Below, piece by piece: positions 1 through 6,519 of a stretch of 9,768 bases of DNA (position 1 is the stretch's first letter; each line of letters starts with the position of its first letter). A model generated the notes under the pieces. It was not told where the DNA came from. It saw only the letters and a list, made by a program, of their open reading frames with translations, and made no database searches. The stretch lies in assembly GCA_003242495.1 (NCBI GenBank), contig QGUO01000109.1, forward strand, positions 1 to 9,768, written 5' to 3'. This DNA comes from Pseudomonadota bacterium (GTDB lineage Bacteria > Pseudomonadota > Gammaproteobacteria > Steroidobacterales > Steroidobacteraceae). The position numbers were made by a program, and so were the translations under genes.

Positions 1-906
1 CGCGTCGCCGATCAGCAGCAGGCGGTCGCGGTATGACCACTGCGCGCAGTGCACGGTCCCGAGGATGCCGGTCGGTCTGCGCAGCACCTGGGCAGCGGCA
101 TCCGGAATCAGCCGCAGCGCATCCGGGAAGTGCTCCGCGAAAAACGCCTCGACGGCCTCCGGCTCAGCGAGCGCCGCGAAGCTCGACGCGCCGCTGTTTG
201 CCAGAAACAGCGTGACAGTGAAGCTGCCGTCGAGATTGGGCAGGGCGATCAGCATGAAGCCCCCGCGCGGCCAGATATGCAGCGCCCCGGGTTCCATCTG
301 GTAGCGCCCGGCGGCGTCGGCCGGCATCACCAGCTCCTTGTAGCCGTGCTCGAGCAGGTCTTCGGTGCAGTGCACGCCGAGCTGCTCGACCAGGGACCGG
401 CGCAGCGCCGAGCCGGCGCCGTCGGCGGCAATGACGTGCTCCATCGGCAAGGTGTGCACCGCGCCGCTCGCTTCGTCACGCACGTGCAGCTCACCGGCCG
501 CGAGGTCGCCGCCCACGACCGTGTGTCGGAAGTGGACCTCGACGCCGGCGGCTTCGGCGGCATCGAGGAGCACGCGGTTCAACCCCGGGCGCGACACCGA
601 GTAGATGTGCTCGCCGTGTTGTCCATAAGGCAGGAAGGCGAGCTCGCCGCGCTCGTCGTGCAACATCCGGCCGGCCATCGGAATGAGCAGCGGCTGCACT
701 CGGTCCATGAGCCCCGCGGCTTCGAGTGCCACCATCCCGCGGGCGGCGAGCGCGAGATTGATGGAGCGGCCCGCGGGCAGTGTCTCGCGGCGCAGATCGG
801 GCAGCCGCTCGAAGACGCGCACCCGATGACCGCGCCGCGCGAGCAGGGCCGCCATGAGGGAGCCGGCCAGCCCGGCCCCGGCGATGGTGACGCTTCGTCC
901 GCTCAT
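1..906 (-). CDS. kmo: Kynurenine 3-monooxygenase, 3'-truncated by window edge
   Basis: FAD-dependent aromatic hydroxylase converting L-kynurenine to 3-hydroxykynurenine with NADPH and O2. The visible 302 residues start MSGRSVTIAGAGLAGSLMAA, with the Rossmann GxGxxG at residues 10-15 (G10, G12, G15). The chain ends at the window edge in LLLIGDA (G300, D301), the second FAD/ribityl-binding GD motif of this hydroxylase class, normally followed by AHA. Between them lie family-like stretches such as GRSINLALAARG and the VIAADGAGSALRR block (the DG motif). Full-length KMO is about 450 residues, so roughly the last third lies outside. The ATG at 904-906 is chosen because the nucleotide-binding strand begins directly after it; it has no good Shine-Dalgarno. 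It follows kynU after 118 bp with no obvious promoter, so it is probably the last visible gene of the kyn unit. Recognition rests on sequence motifs and kyn neighbours; other flavin hydroxylases are less likely. Confidence 0.93.
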   Translation of the reverse strand, partial: MSGRSVTIAGAGLAGSLMAALLARRGHRVRVFERLPDLRRETLPAGRSINLALAARGMVALEAAGLMDRVQPLLIPMAGRMLHDERGELAFLPYGQHGEHIYSVSRPGLNRVLLDAAEAAGVEVHFRHTVVGGDLAAGELHVRDEASGAVHTLPMEHVIAADGAGSALRRSLVEQLGVHCTEDLLEHGYKELVMPADAAGRYQMEPGALHIWPRGGFMLIALPNLDGSFTVTLFLANSGASSFAALAEPEAVEAFFAEHFPDALRLIPDAAAQVLRRPTGILGTVHCAQWSYRDRLLLIGDA

Positions 907-1024
907 GGCGCGCAAGGTCGCATTGTGGCGGTGGCCGAACGTCCCCGGCGTCGCGGCGTTCCGGCGCGGCCGGGGGGCGCACCGCTGGCGACGCTTCGGT
1001 CGGATCTGCGGTTCAGCATACGAC

Positions 1025-2293
1025 TCACAGCAGTGCTTTGAGCGCGGCGACGAAATCCCATACTTCGGTGAACGTGTTGTACAGCGGAACGGGTGCGACG
1101 CGGATCACGTCCGGCTCGCGCCAGTCGCACACCATGCCGCGGTCGGTGAGCGCATCGTGGATGGCGCGCGCCTCGTGCGGGGCGCGGTTCAGGCGCAGCG
1201 AGAGTTGACAGCCGCGGGCGTCGGCTTCATCGGGCGTCAGGATGCTGACCGCCTCATAGACATGCTCACGCAGCAACGCGACCAGATAGGCCGTGAGGTC
1301 GAGCGACTTGCGGCGCAGGGCAGCCATGCCGGCCGCTTCGAACAGCTCGAGAGAGGCGAGCAGCGGCGCGGCGGACAGGATCGGCGGATTCGAGATCTGC
1401 CAGCCTTCGGCCCCCGGCAGGGGGCTGAAGGCCTGGGGCATGTCGAAGCGGGTGGCCTTGTCGTGGCCCCACCAGCCGGCGAAGCGCGGCAGGTCGGCAT
1501 GCGCGTGTCGCTCGTGCACGAAGCAGCCGCCGATGGCGCCGGGACCGCCGTTCAGATACTTGTAGCCGCACCAGGCGGCGAAGTCGACGTCCCAATCGTG
1601 CAGGTTGAGCGGCACGTTGCCGATGGCGTGTGCCAGATCGAAACCGACCAGGCAGCCCTGTCGGTGTGCGCAGGCGGTAATCGCCTGCATGTCGAGGAGC
1701 TGACCGCTCAGGTATTGCACTCCGGGCAGCAGCACCACGGCGATCTCGGCGCCGTGCCGCTCGATGTGCTCGCAGATGTCCTCGGTGCGCAGCACATCCT
1801 CCCCGGCGCGCGGGGCAATCTCCACCAGCCCCTCGGCCGGGTCGAAACCGTGATGGCGGATCTGTGAGGCGACGGCATAGCGGTCCGAGGGAAAGGCACG
1901 CGCCTCGATGAGAATCTTGTGCCGCGCGCGCGTCGGGCGATAGAAACCGGCGAGCAGCAAATGCAGGTTCACCGTGAGCGAGTTCATCGCCACGACCTCG
2001 ATCGGCTGTGCGCCCGCGAGCTCGGCGAAGCCCTGGGTGAGCTGCTCGTGATACGCGACCCAGGGGCGCGGACCCGTGAAATGCCCCGCGACGCCCTCGC
2101 GCGCCCAGGCCTCCAGCTCCTCGGTCACGATGGCGGCCGCCCGCTTGGGCGCGAGGCCCAGCGAATGACCGCAGAAGTACACGCGCGGCGAGCCGTCGGG
2201 GCCCAGCGGCAGATGGAACTCGGCGCGCAGCGGGGCGAGCGGATCGGCGGCGTCGAGCTTTTCGGCGACGGTGCGGTCGGAGGCAGTCTTCAT
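1025..2293 (-). CDS. kynU: Kynureninase
   Basis: PLP enzyme (aminotransferase fold type I) that cleaves 3-hydroxykynurenine to 3-hydroxyanthranilate plus alanine, and kynurenine to anthranilate. The 422 residues match the usual length of about 416. Visible landmarks are YFCGHSLGLAPK (39-50), the PLP phosphate region MNSLTVNLH (103-111), FDLAHAIGN (218-226) with D219 expected to pair with the PLP ring nitrogen, and WCGYKYLNGGPG (241-252) with K245 as the Schiff-base lysine. GWWGHD (273-278) and the C-terminal VIRVAPVPLYNTF are also characteristic. The ATG at 2291-2293 overlaps the TGA of the upstream cyclase-family gene (ATGA, 4 bp), which implies translational coupling; there is no strong Shine-Dalgarno. 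With KMO and 3-hydroxyanthranilate dioxygenase beside it, the likely role is quinolinate and NAD synthesis rather than the anthranilate branch. Confidence 0.96.
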   Translation of the reverse strand: MKTASDRTVAEKLDAADPLAPLRAEFHLPLGPDGSPRVYFCGHSLGLAPKRAAAIVTEELEAWAREGVAGHFTGPRPWVAYHEQLTQGFAELAGAQPIEVVAMNSLTVNLHLLLAGFYRPTRARHKILIEARAFPSDRYAVASQIRHHGFDPAEGLVEIAPRAGEDVLRTEDICEHIERHGAEIAVVLLPGVQYLSGQLLDMQAITACAHRQGCLVGFDLAHAIGNVPLNLHDWDVDFAAWCGYKYLNGGPGAIGGCFVHERHAHADLPRFAGWWGHDKATRFDMPQAFSPLPGAEGWQISNPPILSAAPLLASLELFEAAGMAALRRKSLDLTAYLVALLREHVYEAVSILTPDEADARGCQLSLRLNRAPHEARAIHDALTDRGMVCDWREPDVIRVAPVPLYNTFTEVWDFVAALKALL

Positions 2294-3165
2294 GCTTCGT
2301 GCAGGGGAAAAATGACGGGGCGGCTCGGCGCAGCGTCCGCGACGAACGGCGCCACCTGCAGATTGAGCAGGTAGAGCCCGTCGGGGATGGCTGCGTCGAT
2401 GTACGCCAGCTCGGTGATGGTGGCATTGGACCGGGTTGCATGGCTCGCGTCCACCTCGCCCGGCGGTGCGCCCCAGAACAGGCGATGGCCGTGCAGCCGG
2501 CCTTCGTCGTGCGCGCGATCGACGGACGGCAGGTCCACGACGAGGTGACGCACGCCGCCGGCCACGAGCCAGGCGATCGCCGCGGCGCTGAAGTAGGGCG
2601 GCAGCGCCGCATCATGATCGCGCCACTGCTTGTCGACGGGGTTGGGCAAGGTGCGCACGATGAGCCCCGGACAATCCGGCGCCGCCTGCGACGGTCTCAC
2701 GCCGGCCAGCCCTGACGATTCCAGCGCCGCACGCACGCCGTCCTGGAGCGCCGCGCGGGTGATCAACCAGTCGTCGGGGTGTGGTGCGGGCTGCGAGCGC
2801 TCGTCGGTGTCTCGCGCGCGCTGCGGGGCGACCGAGACCAGCAGGGCGATGACCAGGTGCTCGCCGGCCGCCTCGCGCACCGAGAGGGGCGTTCGGGTGA
2901 TATGGCCGACACACTCGGTATGGGTGCCGTTGCAATGCGGCGTGAGCGTGTACGTGGCGCAGTTGCAGCTGCCGCCGCGTGCCACCGCGCCGATGAATGC
3001 ACCGGCCTGCAAGGGGTGTGCGCTGGCAGGCGGCGCTGCGAAGAAACGTGGCTGCTCGGCGTCGAAACGCAGCGGGATCGACAGGTCGTGCGCCCCTTGC
3101 AGGTCCGCCGCGAAGCGGCGTCCGGCGAGTTCGACGTACAGGATGCTAGCGCTCCGGCATGACAT
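2290..3165 (-). CDS. Cyclase-family metal-dependent hydrolase, candidate kynurenine formamidase
   Basis: This 291-residue protein belongs to the cyclase/KynB superfamily of metal-dependent hydrolases. The core motif is HCNGTHTECVGH (77-88). Canonical KynB has HxGTHxDxPxH, so H82, E84 and H88 take the GTH, D and last H positions, with Glu in place of Asp. The first His sits one residue earlier (H77) than in KynB, and Cys78 takes its place. A second block, VVDLPSVDRAHDEGRLHGH (209-227), resembles the distal DxPSxD region that supplies further ligands. It is clearly longer than typical KynB (about 210 residues). It lies between 3-hydroxyanthranilate dioxygenase and kynureninase, overlapping the former by 20 bp and the latter by 4 bp. 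Hydrolysis of N-formylkynurenine to kynurenine is therefore the obvious inferred role, but the sequence alone shows only the fold. The ATG at 3163-3165 is the only nearby in-frame start and has a poor Shine-Dalgarno, so translation is probably coupled. Confidence 0.82.
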   Translation of the reverse strand: MSCRSASILYVELAGRRFAADLQGAHDLSIPLRFDAEQPRFFAAPPASAHPLQAGAFIGAVARGGSCNCATYTLTPHCNGTHTECVGHITRTPLSVREAAGEHLVIALLVSVAPQRARDTDERSQPAPHPDDWLITRAALQDGVRAALESSGLAGVRPSQAAPDCPGLIVRTLPNPVDKQWRDHDAALPPYFSAAAIAWLVAGGVRHLVVDLPSVDRAHDEGRLHGHRLFWGAPPGEVDASHATRSNATITELAYIDAAIPDGLYLLNLQVAPFVADAAPSRPVIFPLHEA

Positions 3166-3658
3166 GACCGCAGGCCCGGCACGTGCGGTGCTCGATCGAG
3201 CCGTAGAAGCGCTCGAACACCGGCGGCAGCTGCGCCACGATGTCGCTCACGTGCAGATACTCGGAATACAGCGGGTGGTCGCAGCGCTCGCAGAACCAGA
3301 GAAAACCGTCCTTTTCCTCGGGCCGGCGCTGGCGCTCGATCACCAGGCCCACGGTGTCGGCGAAGCGTTGCGGCGAATGGGGCACGTGGGGCGGTAGCAG
3401 CAGGATTTCGCCCTCACGAATGGGGATGTCGACGCGCTTGCCGTCCTGGATGGTCCGCAGCAGCATGTCGCCTTCGAGCTGGTAGAAGAATTCCTCGCCC
3501 GGGTCGTCGTGATAGTCGGTGCGGGAGTTCGGCCCGCCGACCACCATGATGATGAACTCGGAGTCGCGGAACACCTGGCGGTTGCACACCGGCGGCTTGA
3601 GGAATTCGCGGTGCTCGTCGATCCATCTTTGAAAATCGAACGGCTTGAGCGCTTTCAT
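3146..3658 (-). CDS. nbaC: 3-hydroxyanthranilate 3,4-dioxygenase
   Basis: Cupin Fe(II) dioxygenase that opens the ring of 3-hydroxyanthranilate to 2-amino-3-carboxymuconate semialdehyde, which cyclises spontaneously to quinolinate. The 170-residue length matches bacterial enzymes. Predicted iron ligands are H50 and E56 (in DYHDDPGEEFF) and H94 (in PPHVPHSPQR). R46 and R98 match the substrate-binding arginines, and E108 probably matches the catalytic glutamate. A second, rubredoxin-like metal site of bacterial enzymes is intact: C123 and C126 (WFCERC), C160 and C163 (RTCRACGH). The frame is open further upstream to 3847, but that extension lies inside apaH; the family N-terminus MKALKPFDFQ sets the start at 3656-3658. 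It starts 26 bp after the apaH stop with no convincing promoter, so it is probably co-transcribed with apaH. Its 3' end overlaps the next gene by 20 bp. Confidence 0.96.
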   Translation of the reverse strand: MKALKPFDFQRWIDEHREFLKPPVCNRQVFRDSEFIIMVVGGPNSRTDYHDDPGEEFFYQLEGDMLLRTIQDGKRVDIPIREGEILLLPPHVPHSPQRFADTVGLVIERQRRPEEKDGFLWFCERCDHPLYSEYLHVSDIVAQLPPVFERFYGSIEHRTCRACGHVMPER

Positions 3659-3684
3659 GCGGCCAAGTATAGCCGAGGGCGGTC

Positions 3685-4518
3685 TCAATCCCCGATTCTC
3701 AAGCCCGAGGATGAGCAGGGCACGTACACGGGCTCGCCGGGTGCGTCCAGCCGGACGGCGCACAGTGCGTTGCCCCATACGCAGCCGGTGTCGATGCTCA
3801 GCACGCCGTCGCTGTCGTGATAACCCAGCGCCGACCAGTGGCCGCACACGATCCTCATGGAGCGGGACCGGCGGTCCGGCACGCGGAACCAGGGCAGCAC
3901 GCCCGGCGGCGCGTCCTGCGGGGTGCCCTTGTACTTCAGCTCCAGCGTGCCGTCGGCGCGGCAGAAGCGCAGGCGGGTCAGGCAGTTGGTAATGAATCGC
4001 AGCCGCTCGAAGCCGGCCAGGTCCGGTGACCAGCGGCGCGGCTCGTCACCGTACATGCGGGTGAGGAGCGTCACGCAGCGCTCGCGGTCGCGCAGGGCGT
4101 CTTCGAGCTCGCGGGCGCAGGCGCGTGCGGTCTCGAGGTCCCATTGCGGCGGCAGGCCGGCATGCACCATGGTGATGCCAAGCGTCGGATCGTGATGCAG
4201 CATCGGGCGGTGGCGCAGCCACTCGAGCAACTCGTCGCGATCCGGGGCACGCAGAATGTCCTCGAGCGTGTCCTTGGACTTGAGCGGCGCACCGGCGAGC
4301 GCCACCGCGAGCAGGTGCAGATCGTGGTTGCCGAGCACGCTCACCGCCGCGGCGCCCAGCGCCTTCACCTTGCGCAGCACCTCGAGCGAGCGCGGCCCGC
4401 GGTTGACCAGGTCGCCGACCAACCACAGGCGATCGCGTGCCGGATCGAAGCGGATGCGCTCGAGGAGCTGCTCGAACTCTGCGGCGCAGCCCTGAATGTC
4501 ACCGATGGCGTAGAGCAT
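3685..4518 (-). CDS. apaH: Symmetrical bis(5'-nucleosyl)-tetraphosphatase (Ap4A hydrolase)
   Basis: Calcineurin-like metallophosphoesterase that splits Ap4A into two ADP; family members also remove Np4-type caps from RNA. The 277 residues are close to the E. coli length (about 280). Phosphoesterase motifs appear in order: GDIQG (6-10), GDLVNRGP (35-42) and GNHD (63-66), followed by HAGLPPQW and the C-terminal CGHWSALGY block. The first motif is GDxQ instead of the GDxH of E. coli; as I recall, Gln at this place also occurs in Pseudomonas ApaH, so I do not read it as inactivating. The start is placed at MLYAIGDIQG (4516-4518), preceded by AGGTG at good spacing, rather than at an ATG 13 codons upstream. 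It lies 63 bp downstream of apaG, the usual partner, and 26 bp upstream of the NAD-precursor genes. Confidence 0.96.
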   Translation of the reverse strand: MLYAIGDIQGCAAEFEQLLERIRFDPARDRLWLVGDLVNRGPRSLEVLRKVKALGAAAVSVLGNHDLHLLAVALAGAPLKSKDTLEDILRAPDRDELLEWLRHRPMLHHDPTLGITMVHAGLPPQWDLETARACARELEDALRDRERCVTLLTRMYGDEPRRWSPDLAGFERLRFITNCLTRLRFCRADGTLELKYKGTPQDAPPGVLPWFRVPDRRSRSMRIVCGHWSALGYHDSDGVLSIDTGCVWGNALCAVRLDAPGEPVYVPCSSSGLRIGD

Positions 4519-4581
4519 GGAGCACCTGGAACGCCGGGCGAGCCGTACCCGATCCACCCAGTCCGGCCCGCGGGGCGCGCC

Positions 4582-4962
4582 TCAATGCAGCAGTCCCGGC
4601 ATGGCCAGGGTGAACGGCGGGATGGGCGCATCGAAATGGGCGCCATCGTCGGCGACCATCCCATAGCTGCCCTGCATGGAACCGACCGGCGTCTCGATCA
4701 CGGCGCCGCTGGAGTAGCGAAAGCCCTGGCCGGGGAGGAGATACGGCTGCTCCCCGACCACGCCCTCGCCGCGTACTTCCCGCACCTTGCCGTTCGCGTC
4801 GGTAATGACCCAGTGCCGGGTGAGCAGCCGGGCCGGTACCTGGCCCTCGTTGCGGATGGTGATGGTGTAGGCGAACGCGTAGTGACTCTCGTCGGGTCTG
4901 GACTGGTCGCTGACGTAGTTGGCGCTGACGTCGATACGGATCTTGTGGATGGGGTCTGTCAT
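4582..4962 (-). CDS. apaG: ApaG domain protein
   Basis: Small (126 residues) ApaG/DUF525 protein with an immunoglobulin/fibronectin-like beta fold. Its biochemical role is poorly defined; genetic links to Co2+ and Mg2+ handling have been reported for enterobacterial homologues. Recognised by IRIDVSANYVSDQS near the N-terminus, FAYTITIRNEG, LLTRHWVITDANG, VRGEGVVGEQPYLLPG and the closing GSMQGSYGM region followed by FTLAMPGLLH. The frame is open 17 codons further upstream, but the family start MTDPIHKIRI (ATG at 4960-4962) avoids overlap with the stress gene and is preferred. No clear Shine-Dalgarno is visible; the upstream usp stop is only 10 bp away, so reinitiation or coupling is likely. 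It lies directly upstream of apaH, the classical arrangement. Confidence 0.95.
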   Translation of the reverse strand: MTDPIHKIRIDVSANYVSDQSRPDESHYAFAYTITIRNEGQVPARLLTRHWVITDANGKVREVRGEGVVGEQPYLLPGQGFRYSSGAVIETPVGSMQGSYGMVADDGAHFDAPIPPFTLAMPGLLH

Positions 4963-4972
4963 GGGTCGTGTG

Positions 4973-5404
4973 TCAATGCAGGCGTACTGCGAGCACGTCG
5001 CATGGCGCGGCATGCAGAATGGTATCTTCCGTGAAGTTCAGCAGCATCGCCAGACCGTGACGCTCGCGGCTGCCGAGCACGATGAGGTCCGCGTCGAGTC
5101 GCTGTGCCGAGCGCACGATCTCGGTCTTGATGCTGCCGGTTTCCACGATCTGCCGGGCGTGCGGCAGATCGAGCTGCGCAGCCAGCTCGGCGAGCTTGGC
5201 CCGTGCGCGCGCGACCAGGTCCGTCTCGATCTGCACCGTGGGCAGCAGGGCTTCACCCATCGGCTCGATGGGCACGTATTCGACCACATGCAACAGGGTG
5301 ATGGTCGCGTCGTAACATGCGGCGATCGCCTTGGCGCGTTCTCCGATGACGCGGCTGTCCTCGGACAGGTCGACGGCCAGCAAAACGTTCTTGTACGGAC
5401 GCAT
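4973..5404 (-). CDS. Universal stress protein, UspA family
   Basis: Single-domain Usp (143 residues, the usual 140-150) with an alpha/beta nucleotide-binding-like fold and no signal peptide, so cytoplasmic. It starts MRPYKNVLLAVDLSEDS, with D12 at the position that binds adenine or phosphate in ATP-binding members, and carries ITLLHVVEYVP (35-45) and the C-terminal LIVLGSRERHG to CDVLAVRL block. The ATP-binding signature G-2x-G-9x-G-(S/T) is broken: G111 is present, but the second and third glycines are E114 and F124. This predicts a UspA-like member that does not bind ATP in the standard way. The ATG at 5402-5404 is preceded by GGGGGGA at about 9 nt, a good ribosome binding site. It is the first gene after the 174-bp gap with a TATAAT box, and sits between rsmA and apaG, which are usually adjacent. 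Confidence 0.93.
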   Translation of the reverse strand: MRPYKNVLLAVDLSEDSRVIGERAKAIAACYDATITLLHVVEYVPIEPMGEALLPTVQIETDLVARARAKLAELAAQLDLPHARQIVETGSIKTEIVRSAQRLDADLIVLGSRERHGLAMLLNFTEDTILHAAPCDVLAVRLH

Positions 5405-5540
5405 GGCGTTGTTTCCCCCCGGACTTCACGCGCCGGATGTCCACTCGGCCGGGTGCACCTCGGGCATCGGCCGCAGCGACCCGCGCCCGGCATGCAACCG
5501 GCGTCCAGGCGCTGACCTGGCCCGGCGACACCCCGCGCGC

Positions 5541-5580
5541 CCGATCCATTATAGAGCCCCATCTGGATCGCGGGCGGATC
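5541..5580 (-). promoter_or_regulatory. Predicted sigma70 -10 box upstream of the usp-apaG-apaH-kyn unit
   Basis: A perfect TATAAT reads on the minus strand at 5548-5553, in a GC-rich gap where AT-rich hexamers are rare. No good -35 hexamer stands 16-18 bp upstream and there is no extended -10 TG, so an activator may be needed. The box lies within a 6-bp inverted repeat (cgatcc at 5542-5547, ggatcg at 5565-5570, 17 bp apart), a possible operator or chance. Transcription would start near 5541 and give a leader of about 137 nt to the usp ATG. This leader holds a short hairpin candidate (ccagg 5505-5509, cctgg 5516-5520). The box begins about 25 bp past the rsmA stop, with no terminator between, so read-through from rsmA is also possible. 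Confidence 0.5.
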
Positions 5581-6412
5581 ACTGGAGGGCGCCGGGAGCG
5601 GGTGCCGACGGCGGACGCGGGCCGTCTCGATCCTCGGCGGCCACGTTCGCCAGCGCGGCGAATCCCTCGGGCGGCACGACCTCGGCCCGCAGGCCCGGGT
5701 CGATGCCGGCCCGGGCGATCTGCGCCTCGGTCAACAGCGGCTTCAGGGCATTGCGCAGTGTCTTGCGCCGCTGGGCGAAGCCGGCGGCCACCACGGCCGC
5801 GTAGCGGCGCGGGTCGGCCAGCCTGAAGCGCGGCGCCACCGGGTGCGGGGTGAGCCGCACGAAGCTCGACATGACCTTCGGCGGCGGACGGAACGCGCCG
5901 GGTCCGATATCGAACAGCGGTTGCACGGCCAGCCAGGGGGCCAGCATGACCGTCAGTCGGCCGTACTGGGCGCTGCCGGGCTCGGCCGCCATGCGATCGA
6001 CCACTTCCTTCTGCAACATGAAATGCATGTCGATGAAGTGCTCGCGCTGCTCGATGAGCCGGAAGAGCAGCGGTGTGGAAATGTTGTAGGGCAGGTTGCC
6101 GACCGCCCGCCAGGGTGGGCCGCCGGCGCGCAGGGTCGCAAAGTCGAGCTCGAGCACGTCGCCCTCGTGGAGCTCGAGGGCGCCGCGCCCGGTGGCCGCC
6201 TCCCGTACCCGCCGGGCGGCGTCACGGTCGATTTCCACGGCCTCCAGGCGTCCGAGCCGCTCGAGCAGCGGCAGCGTGATGGCGCCCAGCCCCGGTCCGA
6301 TCTCGATGAGCCGCTCCGTGGGCCGCGGGTCGATGGCGGCCACGATGCGCTGGATGACTGCGGGGTCGTGCAGGAAGTGTTGGCCGAAGCGCTTGCGGGC
6401 GAAGACTTTCAT
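5579..6412 (-). CDS. rsmA: 16S rRNA (adenine1518-N6/adenine1519-N6)-dimethyltransferase RsmA (KsgA)
   Basis: SAM-dependent enzyme that dimethylates two adjacent adenines in the 3' terminal helix of 16S rRNA, acting late in 30S assembly. The 277 residues fit the family (about 270). It opens with MKVFARKRFGQHFLHD, the family N-terminus; motif I is EIGPGLG (37-43); the acidic SAM-binding turn is VEIDRD (59-64); the catalytic motif IV is NLPYNIS (106-112, usually NLPY). GAFRPPPKVMSSFVRL (172-187) and FAQRRKTLRNALK (212-224) are also typical. The C-terminal tail after residue 260 is Pro/Ala-rich and looks disordered. The frame is open far upstream to 7138, but this runs into the symporter gene; the family start fixes ATG at 6410-6412. 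The Shine-Dalgarno is weak. Upstream is the symporter (89-bp gap), not pdxA as in many gammaproteobacteria. Confidence 0.97.
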   Translation of the reverse strand: MKVFARKRFGQHFLHDPAVIQRIVAAIDPRPTERLIEIGPGLGAITLPLLERLGRLEAVEIDRDAARRVREAATGRGALELHEGDVLELDFATLRAGGPPWRAVGNLPYNISTPLLFRLIEQREHFIDMHFMLQKEVVDRMAAEPGSAQYGRLTVMLAPWLAVQPLFDIGPGAFRPPPKVMSSFVRLTPHPVAPRFRLADPRRYAAVVAAGFAQRRKTLRNALKPLLTEAQIARAGIDPGLRAEVVPPEGFAALANVAAEDRDGPRPPSAPAPGALQ

Positions 6413-6481
6413 CGGCGGAAGCGTACCGGAATCCGCGGCGCGGTGGCGGTCGGCCCACGCGGCTGCGCTCCGGTTCGCCAC

Positions 6482-6519
6482 GAGGCTCACATGGTCCCCG
6501 GTCAGCCCTCGTGAGCCTC
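6482..6519 (-). other. Inverted repeat over the symporter stop codon
   Basis: A perfect 9-bp inverted repeat, gaggctcac (6482-6490) and gtgagcctc (6511-6519), is separated by 20 nt and spans the symporter stop (6502-6504). In RNA it could form a stem-loop ending 69 nt before the rsmA start. No U-run follows it on the minus strand, so it is not a standard intrinsic terminator. It may protect a transcript end, act with Rho, or be incidental. Confidence 0.35.

Noticed and set aside
943..975. ccccggc/gccgggg inverted repeat in the kynU-kmo gap as a terminator
   Set aside because: A 7-bp G/C stem with a 19-nt loop and no U-run is expected by chance in such GC-rich sequence, and kmo belongs to the same pathway downstream.
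49..1041. Plus-strand 330-codon open frame opposite kmo
   Set aside because: It is antisense to a well-recognised kmo, has low-complexity Arg/Ala/Gly/Gln composition typical of GC-rich shadow frames, and shows no family motif.
854..1867. Plus-strand 337-codon open frame opposite kynU and the kmo start
   Set aside because: Antisense to kynU with conserved active-site residues on the minus strand; no Shine-Dalgarno or family signature.
3666..3671. TATACT hexamer just upstream of nbaC as a promoter
   Set aside because: The only -35-like hexamer (TTGAGA) is 11 bp away, too close, and the transcript would start at or near the ATG.
3146..3847. Longer 233-residue version of the 3-hydroxyanthranilate dioxygenase
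   Set aside because: The extra N-terminal 63 residues lie inside apaH in another frame and do not resemble the family, whose N-terminus is MKALKPF-like.
4582..4984. Matching CTGCATTGA ends of apaG and usp as a duplication
   Set aside because: Only about 9 bp are shared, both encode Leu-His-stop, and the proteins are unrelated.
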